NCBI GenBank assembly: GCA_002316215.1
Contig: DCDB01000310.1
Span: 1-34,932, forward strand
DNA from: Lachnospiraceae bacterium UBA1066
GTDB taxonomy: Bacteria > Bacillota > Clostridia > Lachnospirales > Lachnospiraceae
Reading direction: 5' to 3'
DNA: 34,932 nucleotides
Of the stretch, positions 16,878-24,011 are shown in pieces. Under the pieces are notes generated by a model. The model was not told the DNA's origin. It saw only the letters and a list, made by a program, of their open reading frames with translations, and did no database searches. Position 1 is the stretch's first letter. The number at the start of each line of letters is the position of its first letter. The translations under genes were made by a program, and so were the position numbers.

Positions 16878-17306
16878 TTATCCCGCCAGTGAGCCGAAGA
16901 TAGTACCCCAGTCCGTATCCATAAAGGACAGCACCGGCAGAAGCTTCGACCAGTTCAGGTAAAATACCGCGATTCCCGCAAGGATCAGCAGGTTCCCGAT
17001 CACCTTTTTCTTCGTTACAGGCTCCCGGAAGAAGATAAAGCTTAAAATGACAACCCATATATTGCCAATCGATTCCATAATCGGGCCGTTCTTATACTGG
17101 ACCCCTTTTGCATAGGCGATAATCGTCAGGAACATCCCTGCAAACATCAAAAGATAGCCGAAAACGACCTTCCAGTTCAGATATTCCTTTATAACATTGG
17201 CATGCGGCTCCATCGCGCTTTTTTTAAGAAGTACCTGGGCAAATGAGGCTACCGTTGCCGAGAGAGCAATTAAAAGGATCCACGGGCTAATTCCGCTACT
17301 TTGCAT
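16878..17306 (-). CDS. SMR/DMT-type small membrane transporter, second partner
   Basis: This 142-residue protein has four membrane helices, at about 8-26, 45-68, 78-95 and 100-120. The family pattern is visible in SATVASFAQVLLKKSAM (helix 1) and PIMESIGNIWVVILSFIFFREPVTKKKVIGNLLILAGI (helices 3-4), the layout of small multidrug resistance and EamA half-transporters. Its ATG overlaps the stop of the partner gene by 11 nt (17296-17306), so the two are translated together and probably form a heterodimer. Paired SMR proteins can be drug exporters (EbrAB-type) or lipid-carrier flippases (ArnEF-type); the sequence does not decide. Confidence 0.75.
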   Translation of the reverse strand: MQSSGISPWILLIALSATVASFAQVLLKKSAMEPHANVIKEYLNWKVVFGYLLMFAGMFLTIIAYAKGVQYKNGPIMESIGNIWVVILSFIFFREPVTKKKVIGNLLILAGIAVFYLNWSKLLPVLSFMDTDWGTIFGSLAG

Positions 17307-17685
17307 CCTGGTTCACCAATATAACCCCTGTAAAAATGATCAGGATCCCGAGCGTATTCGCGATCGTAATCCTGTCGCCGAAGAGCAGCATTGCCCAGAG
17401 CATTGACCAGAAAATAGCCGTTGCCCTGTTTGCATACGCAATGGACAGATCAAAGTGCTTGATGATCTGCTGCCAGAAGATTGCATAAATGCCGAGACAG
17501 ACCACCTCCATCCCGACCCAGAAAATCCACATGAAAGAAAAAGCCTTGAAATTCGACGTCATCTTTGAGCAGATTCCCGAACCGGTATAAACAATGACCG
17601 CCAGCTGGATCAGAAGAATCGACAGAAAAGTTGATTTTTTCTTCGCTCCTGCCGCCGCTTCCGCGGGTTCATTTACAGAAGACAT
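17296..17685 (-). CDS. SMR/DMT-type small membrane transporter, first partner
   Basis: This 129-residue protein has a short Ala-rich cytoplasmic start and four helices (about 18-38, 48-70, 84-103 and 108-125). The DMT-like pattern is seen in YANRATAIFWSMLWAMLLFGDRITIANTLGILIIFTGVILVN. Each product alone is half the size of a ten-helix EamA carrier, and the two differ in sequence, pointing to a dual-topology-type heterodimer. The start has AAGGAG. A divergent promoter region of about 200 bp (17686-17884) separates it from the S1 gene; it contains AT-rich -10-like hexamers for both directions but no clear -35 box. Confidence 0.75.
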   Translation of the reverse strand: MSSVNEPAEAAAGAKKKSTFLSILLIQLAVIVYTGSGICSKMTSNFKAFSFMWIFWVGMEVVCLGIYAIFWQQIIKHFDLSIAYANRATAIFWSMLWAMLLFGDRITIANTLGILIIFTGVILVNQDAK

Positions 17686-17884
17686 ATTTCTCCTTTCTTA
17701 ACGTGTCTAATATGAGCTGCCCGCTTTCCGTAACATCTCCGTCCTGCCGCGCCGCTCCTTATATGGAAGTTATCATATCATATTTTCAAAAAAAGCAAAA
17801 TACCTACTCGCATCTTTCAAAAATATGATACACTATAAAAAGCGGAAGAATCCGCATTTTATTGAAAATGAGGAGAGGGAAACA

Positions 17885-18931
17885 ATGGACGATTTGAACG
17901 GAAATACGGAAGAAAAAGAAACTGTAAACCAGGCGGAGGCCGAAACGGCAGCGCAGGCTGCGCAGGAAACGGCACCGGCTGAAGAAGCTGCACCGGCAAA
18001 AACCGCTGCGCCGGAAGCTGCGGTACCGGCTGAAGGTATGGAAGATTATGCCAAAGAGCTTAATTCTTCTATGCGCAAGATCAAAGCCGGCGATGTCGTA
18101 GAAGGAACCGTTGTCGGCGTATCAGATACCGAAGTTACGGTTGACCTTCAGTATTATGCAGAAGGCATTATCCGCTTAACGGATTATTCCGGCGATCCTT
18201 CATTTTCTGTCCGTCAGGATGTACATCCCGGAGACAGGATAAACGCGGTTGTCCTTCGGATGGATGACGGCCACGGCAATATCCTTCTTTCACGGAAAGA
18301 TGCAGCTGAAGCTGAAGCGTGGGACGAATTCAAAAAAATGATGGACGAGAAAACAGCCGTGGATGTTAAGGTTGCCGAATCCGTCAAAGGCGGAGTCGTC
18401 GCCTATCTGAACGGGGTCCGTGCATTTATTCCGGCTTCCAAGCTTTCTCTTGAATATGTCGAGAATCTGGACACATTTGTCGGCCAGACCATTCCCGTCC
18501 GCGTAATCACAGCCGAAAAAGAAGGAAAGAAGCTTGTCTTAAGCTCCCGTGACGTCCTGCGCGAAAACCGCGATAAGGAAAAAGCACAGATGGTCTCCAA
18601 CATGCAGGTCGGCCTTGTAACGGAAGGTACTGTGGAATCTCTTCAGACTTACGGCGCATTTGTAGGTCTCGGAAACGGAATCGACGGGCTGGTGCACATT
18701 TCACAGATTACAAATGCAAAACGCATTAAGCATCCTAAGGAAGTCCTCACCGTCGGCGACAAAGTCAAAGTTAAAATCATTGCCGTCAAGGACGGAAAGA
18801 TTTCTCTTTCCATGAAAGCACTGGAAGACGCGGAAGCCCGCCCGGTTGAAGAAGAAAAGGTGGATATTCCGAAGTCTGAGGCTCTGACGACAAATCTCGG
18901 CGCTCTTCTTAAGGGAATCAGGCTCAGCTGA
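17885..18931 (+). CDS. S1 RNA-binding domain protein (ribosomal protein S1-like)
   Basis: This 348-residue protein has an Ala/Glu-rich N-terminus (1-55) and three S1 OB-fold domains: about 66-140 (KAGDVVEGTVVGVSDTEVTV), 155-222 (VGGVVAYLNG-type, FIPASKLS) and 241-313 (VTEGTVESLQTYGAFVGLGN, VHISQI). The third is the most canonical. Such proteins bind mRNA and often associate with the ribosome; clostridial S1-like proteins are shorter than the six-domain Gram-negative form. I chose the ATG at 17885 because GGAGAGGG lies just upstream; an in-frame ATG at 17825 has no ribosome binding site and falls in the promoter region. The gene stands alone, and its 3' UTR carries tandem hairpins. Confidence 0.85.
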   Translation: MDDLNGNTEEKETVNQAEAETAAQAAQETAPAEEAAPAKTAAPEAAVPAEGMEDYAKELNSSMRKIKAGDVVEGTVVGVSDTEVTVDLQYYAEGIIRLTDYSGDPSFSVRQDVHPGDRINAVVLRMDDGHGNILLSRKDAAEAEAWDEFKKMMDEKTAVDVKVAESVKGGVVAYLNGVRAFIPASKLSLEYVENLDTFVGQTIPVRVITAEKEGKKLVLSSRDVLRENRDKEKAQMVSNMQVGLVTEGTVESLQTYGAFVGLGNGIDGLVHISQITNAKRIKHPKEVLTVGDKVKVKIIAVKDGKISLSMKALEDAEARPVEEEKVDIPKSEALTTNLGALLKGIRLS

Positions 18932-18932
18932 T

Positions 18933-19060
18933 ATCCGGAGTGTTTTTAGTATACACAGACTCCGCTGGAATCCGGGGTGTCTTTAGTATGCGCAGACTTC
19001 GCTGGAATTCGGAGTGTCTTTAGTATGCGCAGGCTCCGCTGAAACTCAGGTCTTTAGTAT
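18933..19060 (+). repeat. 37-bp tandem hairpin repeat, three full copies plus a partial one
   Basis: Copies lie at 18933-18969, 18970-19006 and 19007-19043, with a shortened fourth at 19044-19060. All contain TTTAGTAT; in the fourth copy this provides the stop codon of the minus-strand smr gene. Each unit folds with CGGAGT pairing ACTCCG, or alternatively GTGT pairing ACAC. Substitutions between copies inside the stems keep pairing as G-U on the plus-strand RNA. The array begins one base after the S1 stop codon. Confidence 0.9.
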
Positions 19061-19305
19061 TCCCGGAGGACGAGTTCCGTAATGCCGGGGTTCGCCCCGT
19101 TTTCAACGCGAAGAACCCGGGGATTCCGTCCCCAGCCGAATTCTTCCTGCGCCATTTTCCGAAGGGCCGTTCCTCCGTGATAGCCGTGGATAAGCCTGAT
19201 GCGGTAAACGCTTTTATCCGCACTCATCACTTTTTTTTCCACGCAGGCCAGGGCTTCTTCATAGCGAAAGCCGTGAAGATCAATTTCAATAATTCCTCCG
19301 GTCAT
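19054..19305 (-). CDS. Small Smr-domain protein
   Basis: This 83-residue protein is essentially one Smr domain. The signatures are IDLHG at residues 8-12 and LIHGYHGGTALRKM at about 38-51 (consensus HGxGxxxLR). In MutS2 and related proteins the domain binds or nicks nucleic acid, and Smr is now linked to mRNA cleavage on collided ribosomes; stand-alone small copies are poorly studied. AAGGAG precedes the ATG. It lies downstream of the RHH gene, separated by a strong hairpin, and its stop codon sits in the last unit of the tandem repeat shared with the S1 3' UTR. Confidence 0.8.
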   Translation of the reverse strand: MTGGIIEIDLHGFRYEEALACVEKKVMSADKSVYRIRLIHGYHGGTALRKMAQEEFGWGRNPRVLRVENGANPGITELVLREY

Positions 19306-19331
19306 ACCATTCTCCTTTCAGAAACAGATTG

Positions 19332-19359
19332 AATCCCGCGGCGCATAAGCCGCGGGATT
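19332..19359. terminator. Strong hairpin between RHH and smr genes
   Basis: A perfect 11-bp GC-rich stem (19332-19342 with 19349-19359) has a 6-nt loop. On the plus strand it is followed by ATTTTACCTTTATA, and on the minus strand by CAATCTGTTTCT. It can end the SPFH-RHH transcript on the minus strand and, on the plus strand, any S1 transcript reading through smr. Confidence 0.7.
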
Positions 19360-19389
19360 ATTTTACCTTTATAAAACATTGCCTGCCTT

Positions 19390-19599
19390 CTATTTTTTAT
19401 GCCCGAAATCCAGTTCGATACCCTCATCCAGATGCTCCGAAACGTACTTTCCGTCCTTCTTCCGCTGGCGGACGCATTCCGTAAGCAGATATTCTATCTG
19501 CCCGTTCAGGGATCGGAAATCATCGTCCGCCCATGCAGACAACTCCGCATACAGCTTTTTTGAAAGACGCAGAGGCACCTGTTTTTTTTCATCCGGCAT
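19390..19599 (-). CDS. Ribbon-helix-helix (Arc-like) DNA-binding protein
   Basis: This 69-residue protein has an N-terminal beta strand KKQVPLRLS followed by two helices (KKLYAELSAWADDD and SLNGQIEYLLTECVRQ), the ribbon-helix-helix pattern of Arc/CopG-type repressors. The Leu-Asn-Gly turn between the helices fits. The ATG at 19599 overlaps the SPFH stop by one base (TGATG); an in-frame TTG one codon upstream is a weaker choice. The C-terminal 20 residues are acidic and not part of the fold. Being translationally coupled to the SPFH gene, whose promoter holds a two-palindrome operator, it is a good candidate for autoregulating this operon. Confidence 0.75.
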   Translation of the reverse strand: MPDEKKQVPLRLSKKLYAELSAWADDDFRSLNGQIEYLLTECVRQRKKDGKYVSEHLDEGIELDFGHKK

Positions 19600-20624
19600 C
19601 AATAAAGGCTCCCGGAATTAATAACCGGCTGCGCGTCCCTGTTCCCGCAGAGGATGACCAGAAGGTTGGATACCATCGCGGCTTTCCTTTCTTCATCCAG
19701 GTTTACGATATCATCTTCATTCAGTTTTTCCAGAGCCATCCGAACCATCCCGACAGCTCCGTCGACAATCATTTTCCGGGCGTCAATAATAGCGCTTGCC
19801 TGCTGCCTCTGCAGCATAACCGCGGCGATCTCCGATGCATAGGCCAGATAAGTAATACGGGCCTCGATCACCTCAATACCTGCAACATTGACCTTGTCCT
19901 GTATTTCTTTCCGGATGCGCTCCGCAACAATTGAACTTGACCCCCGGAGGCTGCCCTCATCCGGGATTCCGTCTCCGGTCGTATCAATATCCGGTGCAAC
20001 GTCGTAAGGGTAAATCCTGACGATATTGCGAACAGCACTGTCGCATTGCAAAGAAAGATACTCCTTATAATTATCGACGTTAAAAGCAGCCTTTGCCGTA
20101 TCCGTTACGCGCCACATAACAGCGATACCGATTTCCACAGGGTTTCCGAGGACATCATTGATCTTCTGCTTGCTGTTGTTGAGCGTCATGATCTTCAGCG
20201 AAATCTTACGGTTGATTGCGTAAATGCTGCCTTTCTGAGCAGCTGCCATACGTGATTCAACAGAATTTTCATCGACGCTCTTAACATCTCCGCTCTGTCC
20301 CAAATGTGTCTGTGCCGCAGGATTCACGGCCTGGCAGAATGGATTGACCATGTAAAAGCCTGCGCCTTTTAAAGTGCCGATGTATTTCCCGAACAGTGTA
20401 AGCACCAGGGCTTCCTGCGGTTTCAGGATTTTCAGGCCCATAAACGGGATCCAGCCGACCGACGCCCAGACAATTCCGAGAACAAACAGTATCACAGTGA
20501 GGGGCTCATGCTCTTCCATTCCAAAACTCATAATAATTATAAGTGCAGTTGCCGCAACATAAAGTAAAATAAAAAAAACCAGTGAAGCCATGCCGTTTTT
20601 AGCCTTAAGTTCTTTTTCTTCCAT
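19599..20624 (-). CDS. SPFH/band-7 domain membrane protein
   Basis: This 341-residue protein has two N-terminal membrane helices (about 13-34 and 42-62). A band-7/SPFH domain follows (about 65-300), starting with LKPQEALVLTLFGKYIGTLK and including GIEVIEARITYLAYASEIAAVMLQRQQASAI, the end of the SPFH core and start of the helical stalk. Such proteins oligomerise as membrane scaffolds or protease regulators; no NfeD-type partner is in the window. The start follows AAAGGAGG, and a near-consensus promoter with overlapping operator lies 40 nt further upstream. It is coupled to the RHH gene, unusual for bacterial flotillin-like genes. Confidence 0.85.
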   Translation of the reverse strand: MEEKELKAKNGMASLVFFILLYVAATALIIIMSFGMEEHEPLTVILFVLGIVWASVGWIPFMGLKILKPQEALVLTLFGKYIGTLKGAGFYMVNPFCQAVNPAAQTHLGQSGDVKSVDENSVESRMAAAQKGSIYAINRKISLKIMTLNNSKQKINDVLGNPVEIGIAVMWRVTDTAKAAFNVDNYKEYLSLQCDSAVRNIVRIYPYDVAPDIDTTGDGIPDEGSLRGSSSIVAERIRKEIQDKVNVAGIEVIEARITYLAYASEIAAVMLQRQQASAIIDARKMIVDGAVGMVRMALEKLNEDDIVNLDEERKAAMVSNLLVILCGNRDAQPVINSGSLY

Positions 20625-20653
20625 AATGAGCCTCCTTTGAAGGTCTCTTAATT

Positions 20654-20672
20654 TGATATCAAAATGATATCA
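20654..20672. promoter_or_regulatory. Two-palindrome operator over the SPFH promoter
   Basis: The palindrome TGATATCA occurs at 20654-20661 and again at 20665-20672, 11 bp centre to centre, about one helical turn. The second copy covers the -10 box. The pattern suits two ribbon-helix-helix dimers binding side by side, and an RHH gene lies in the same operon. Confidence 0.7.
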
Positions 20673-20692
20673 TTAAGATACCTCTTTGTCAA
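20664..20692 (-). promoter_or_regulatory. Promoter of the SPFH-RHH operon
   Basis: On the minus strand TTGACA (20687-20692) and TATCAT (20664-20669) are 17 bp apart, a near-perfect sigma-A promoter. The start codon is at 20624. Confidence 0.85.
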
Positions 20693-20717
20693 GAGTCTCA
20701 CGTAAAGATTCTGACAG

Positions 20718-21968
20718 CTATTCCCTTCGAAGAACCTTTTCCAGCTCATAAGCAGCTGCAGGGAACGGTTTCAGCGCACGCGGAAGAATGCCGAGGACGT
20801 AGGCGATGACCATGCCGTAATTCGTAATCGCAACGCCTTCCCTGCCTGCCGTCTCGATTCGGTACTGCATTTCCCGCCGGTTCAGCATACAGGCGCCGCA
20901 ATGGACGATCACCGCATACTCTTTAAGATTTTTCGGAATCGAAGCACCGGAACACCATTCGAATTCAATTTCCGAACCCGCCATCTGGCGGATCCAGCGC
21001 GGAATTTTAACGGTACCGATATCATCTGACTGCCTGTGGTGCGTGCATCCCTCCATAATCAGGACTTTTTCGCCCGGTTTCAGATCATGGATGCGGCGGA
21101 TGCCGCGCACCAGCTCTGTAAGATTGCCCTTCTGCCTTGCAAAAAGTATGGAAAATGAAGTCATGGGGATCTCCGGCGGAGTATCCGCCGATACCTTGAG
21201 AAAAGCCTGCGAATCCGTAATAACAATAGCCGGCGGCTGGGAAAGGTTCGCAAGCGTAAGCTTCAGTTCCTGAGGTTTCGTGACGATGGCTGAGGCATCG
21301 TTTTCCAGAAGATCGCGGATTGTCTGCTGCTGGGGCAGAATCAGCCTTCCCTTTGGAGCTGCTTTGTCGATCGGGACAACCAGCACAGCGGTTTCTCCCG
21401 GATGCACGAGATCGCCTATAAGGCTGAGTTCCGCCTCTTCATAGGACGCGTTTTTTATGATAAGCTCCTTCACATCGCCGATACCGAATCCGGTCGCCGC
21501 GGAAGCAAACGCTGTCGGGATGCCAGCCTCCGCGATCAGCTTATTCCGGACTTCTTCCGGCGGCCTGCCGCTGTCGCACTTGTTGACTGTAAGGACTGCC
21601 GGTATTTTCCGCGCCTTAAGCTCATTTATGAAATTCTTTTCAAAATCCGTAATGCCCTGTCCAAGATCCGCGACAACAACCGCAAGATTGCATTTCCGCA
21701 GGGTTTCATATGTCTTTTCCACGCGCAGGCTGCCTAAGTCGCCTGTATCGTCTAGTCCGGCCGTATCAATAAAAACCACCGGACCGATCGGAAGAAGCTC
21801 CATGCTCTTCGATACCGGATCGGTTGTCGTTCCGGCCACCGGCGAAGTAATCGTCAGGTTCTGCCCCGTCAGCGCGTTAATAAGCGAAGATTTTCCCGCA
21901 TTCCGCACTCCGAATAAGCCGATCGTAAAACGGCTGGAGCGCGGTGTTGCATTCATATCATCTGGCAT
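20718..21968 (-). CDS. hydF: [FeFe]-hydrogenase maturation GTPase HydF
   Basis: HydF is the scaffold that receives the diiron precursor from HydE/HydG and delivers it to apo-hydrogenase. The N-terminal Era-like GTPase domain has G1 GVRNAGKS, G3 DTAG and G4 NKCD. A dimerisation domain follows, and the C-terminal cluster-binding domain shows CTHH (about 100 residues from the end) and HCGACM, matching the CxH...HCxxC ligand pattern. I chose the ATG at 21968 (416 residues) because AAAGGG is well placed; the ATG at 22004 has GGAG only 2 nt away. It is the last gene after secA-flavodoxin-aspA. HydE, HydG and the hydrogenase are not in the window, but must exist if this gene is useful. Confidence 0.93.
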   Translation of the reverse strand: MPDDMNATPRSSRFTIGLFGVRNAGKSSLINALTGQNLTITSPVAGTTTDPVSKSMELLPIGPVVFIDTAGLDDTGDLGSLRVEKTYETLRKCNLAVVVADLGQGITDFEKNFINELKARKIPAVLTVNKCDSGRPPEEVRNKLIAEAGIPTAFASAATGFGIGDVKELIIKNASYEEAELSLIGDLVHPGETAVLVVPIDKAAPKGRLILPQQQTIRDLLENDASAIVTKPQELKLTLANLSQPPAIVITDSQAFLKVSADTPPEIPMTSFSILFARQKGNLTELVRGIRRIHDLKPGEKVLIMEGCTHHRQSDDIGTVKIPRWIRQMAGSEIEFEWCSGASIPKNLKEYAVIVHCGACMLNRREMQYRIETAGREGVAITNYGMVIAYVLGILPRALKPFPAAAYELEKVLRRE

Positions 21969-22009
21969 AATTCTATCCCTTTCGTATATTTTAAAATCTA
22001 TCATTGCTC

Positions 22010-22029
22010 CGGAGCAGGACCCTGCTCCG
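22010..22029. repeat. Perfect inverted repeat between aspA and hydF
   Basis: CGGAGCAGG at 22010-22018 is followed by two bases and its exact complement to 22029. No T run follows closely on either strand, so this is more likely an RNA processing or stability hairpin than a full terminator. Confidence 0.45.
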
Positions 22030-22073
22030 TCATTTCCGCAATTTCGAAAAGTTTAATGCAAATGTCCGCTTGC

Positions 22074-23456
22074 TCAGTCATGCGGAGATGTAATGTATTC
22101 CGGATTCAGCATCGCATTCAGCGACTCCTCATCCATAAGTCCCCGCGTAAGGACGAGATCGCGGATACTGCGTCCGGTGGCAAGCGATTCTTTTGCTATT
22201 TCAGCCGCCTTGTCATAACCGATTTTCGGCGTCAAAGCCGTGGCAAATGCCGTTCCGGCTGCCAGGTTCCGGCGAATGCCCTCTTCGTCCGCCCGGATGC
22301 CGCGGATACACTTACCGGCAAAGGCCGGCAGTATATTGGAAAGCAATCCGAGTGAATTCATAAGATGCCTGGCAATCAGCGGAAGAAAGGCATTCAGTTC
22401 CAGCTGGCCGGCCTGGGAAGCCAGCGTAACTGCAAGGTCATCCGCCATAATCTCATAAGCCGCCTGCGTCACCATCTCCGTCATGACCGGATTGACCTTG
22501 CCGGGCATGATGGAAGACCCCTGCTGGAGCGCCGGTAGACTGATTTCGCGAATGCCGCCGCGAGGTCCGGAAGAAAGCAGGCGCAGATCGCCGCAAATCT
22601 TCGCAAGCGTCACGGCCGATGCTTTAAGGAGTCCCGTGACTTCACAGAAGACATCACAGTTCTGCGTCGGATCCATCATATAATCTGCCCGTGCAAGACC
22701 GATGCCGGTAAGGTTCCTTAAATTCTCAATCACATTGAATATATACTCCCTCGGAGCGTCGATTCCCGTTCCGACGGCTGTTCCTCCGATATTGACGAGC
22801 CGCAGCCTCTCCTCGGCTTTATAGAGCCTCCAGCGGTCGCGCGAGACTGCCTGTGCCCAGGCTCCGAATTCCTGCCCCAAAGTCACCGGAACGGCATCCT
22901 GCATCTCTGTACGCCCAATCTTAAGGACAGAAGAAAACTCCTTTTCCTTTTCCTGAAGCGCCGTCTGAAGATCCGCAAAACCCTCAGACACGCATTTCAA
23001 TCTGCGGATTGCCGCAATGCGCAGTGCTGTCGGAAAAACATCATTCGTCGACTGGTGCAGATTAACATCATCCAGCGGATGAACCAGGCTGTAATCGCCT
23101 TTCTGCCCTCCCAGAAGTTCAATTGCGCGGTTCGCAAGGACTTCGTTGACATTCATATTAAGGCTGGTTCCTGCCCCGCCCTGTAAGGCATCCGTCACGA
23201 ATTGGTCCGCAAAGGCTCCGCCCAGCACCTCATCGCAGGCTGCTATAATAGCATCTGCCTTTTTTTGTTCCAGAAAGCCTGCGTCGCGGTTCGTTATCGC
23301 CGCAGCCTTCTTTACCTCCGTTACAGCCAGGATGATCTCACGGTCTGCCGGGATACCGGAAGCCCGGAAATTGGAAACGGCCCTCGCCGTCGCGCTCCCG
23401 TAATATACTCCGTCTTCCAGCCTGATTTCACCCAAAAAATCCTTCTCAGTGCGCAT
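22074..23456 (-). CDS. aspA: Aspartate ammonia-lyase
   Basis: This 460-residue member of the fumarase/aspartase superfamily deaminates L-aspartate to fumarate and ammonia. The signature GSSIMPGKVNP is present and holds the catalytic Ser loop. Aspartase-like blocks are GAGTSLNMNVNEVLANRA, HQSTNDVFPTALR and TEMQDAVPVTLGQEFGAW. Fumarase C is the alternative; the NMNVNEVLANRA context favours aspartase. The start has AGGAAAG 6 nt upstream. It follows the flavodoxin by 28 nt and precedes hydF. Fumarate production next to hydrogenase maturation fits redox balancing in an anaerobe, which is inference. Confidence 0.9.
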   Translation of the reverse strand: MRTEKDFLGEIRLEDGVYYGSATARAVSNFRASGIPADREIILAVTEVKKAAAITNRDAGFLEQKKADAIIAACDEVLGGAFADQFVTDALQGGAGTSLNMNVNEVLANRAIELLGGQKGDYSLVHPLDDVNLHQSTNDVFPTALRIAAIRRLKCVSEGFADLQTALQEKEKEFSSVLKIGRTEMQDAVPVTLGQEFGAWAQAVSRDRWRLYKAEERLRLVNIGGTAVGTGIDAPREYIFNVIENLRNLTGIGLARADYMMDPTQNCDVFCEVTGLLKASAVTLAKICGDLRLLSSGPRGGIREISLPALQQGSSIMPGKVNPVMTEMVTQAAYEIMADDLAVTLASQAGQLELNAFLPLIARHLMNSLGLLSNILPAFAGKCIRGIRADEEGIRRNLAAGTAFATALTPKIGYDKAAEIAKESLATGRSIRDLVLTRGLMDEESLNAMLNPEYITSPHD

Positions 23457-23484
23457 ATGCTTTCCTCATTTCATTCTCCGTGCC

Positions 23485-24006
23485 CTAACGGCTGTCCGCC
23501 TTTGCAGCTTTCGCCTTCAGGGCGTCCTGTATCTCTTCTGCAAAATGTCCGATTCGGTCCGGCAGCAGGCAGGGCACAAATTCCTGAGAATCTCCTGCTG
23601 CCAGCTTTCTGACAGCAGGATTCATGAAAATAAGCTCTCTGCTCCTCAGTTTCCGCGGATTTAACTCTCCCCCGAAAGAATCAACGGCTGCCGAAGAATT
23701 GCGCAGCTCAAGGGAAAAATTCTCCTTCATAATTTCAGGACTTTCGTCGAGGACAGCATTGCAGATAAAAACGCCCTTCGTAACGGGAGCGATTTTTTTC
23801 CAGTATCGGCTCAGCCATTTTCGAAGGGGCGGAAGGATCCTGCCGTTACGGATACCGCTGCCGAAAATAACAGCGTCATAACCTTCCGGATCCGGCAATT
23901 TATTGGAGAGATCAAAAACGGCAGCGCCGTCAAAATACTCCGCGAGCAGGGCTGCGGCTTTCGCCGCCGTCCCCGTCCGTGTTGCATAAACAATAAGTAT
24001 CTTCAT
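23485..24006 (-). CDS. Flavodoxin-domain protein
   Basis: This 173-residue protein has the FMN phosphate loop YATRTGTAAKAA at residues 7-18 and a second flavin loop FGSGIRNGRILPPLRKWL, the layout of the flavodoxin_5 / HemG-like group (menaquinone-dependent protoporphyrinogen IX dehydrogenase in proteobacteria). No haem genes are nearby, so an electron carrier or a small flavin reductase is equally possible. It begins 5 nt after secA and precedes aspA by 28 nt, in one transcription unit. Confidence 0.8.
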   Translation of the reverse strand: MKILIVYATRTGTAAKAAALLAEYFDGAAVFDLSNKLPDPEGYDAVIFGSGIRNGRILPPLRKWLSRYWKKIAPVTKGVFICNAVLDESPEIMKENFSLELRNSSAAVDSFGGELNPRKLRSRELIFMNPAVRKLAAGDSQEFVPCLLPDRIGHFAEEIQDALKAKAAKADSR

Positions 24007-24011
24007 TTTTT

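Noticed and set aside
18933..19060. CRISPR array
   Set aside because: The 37-bp units are directly adjacent with no variable spacers and there are no cas genes.
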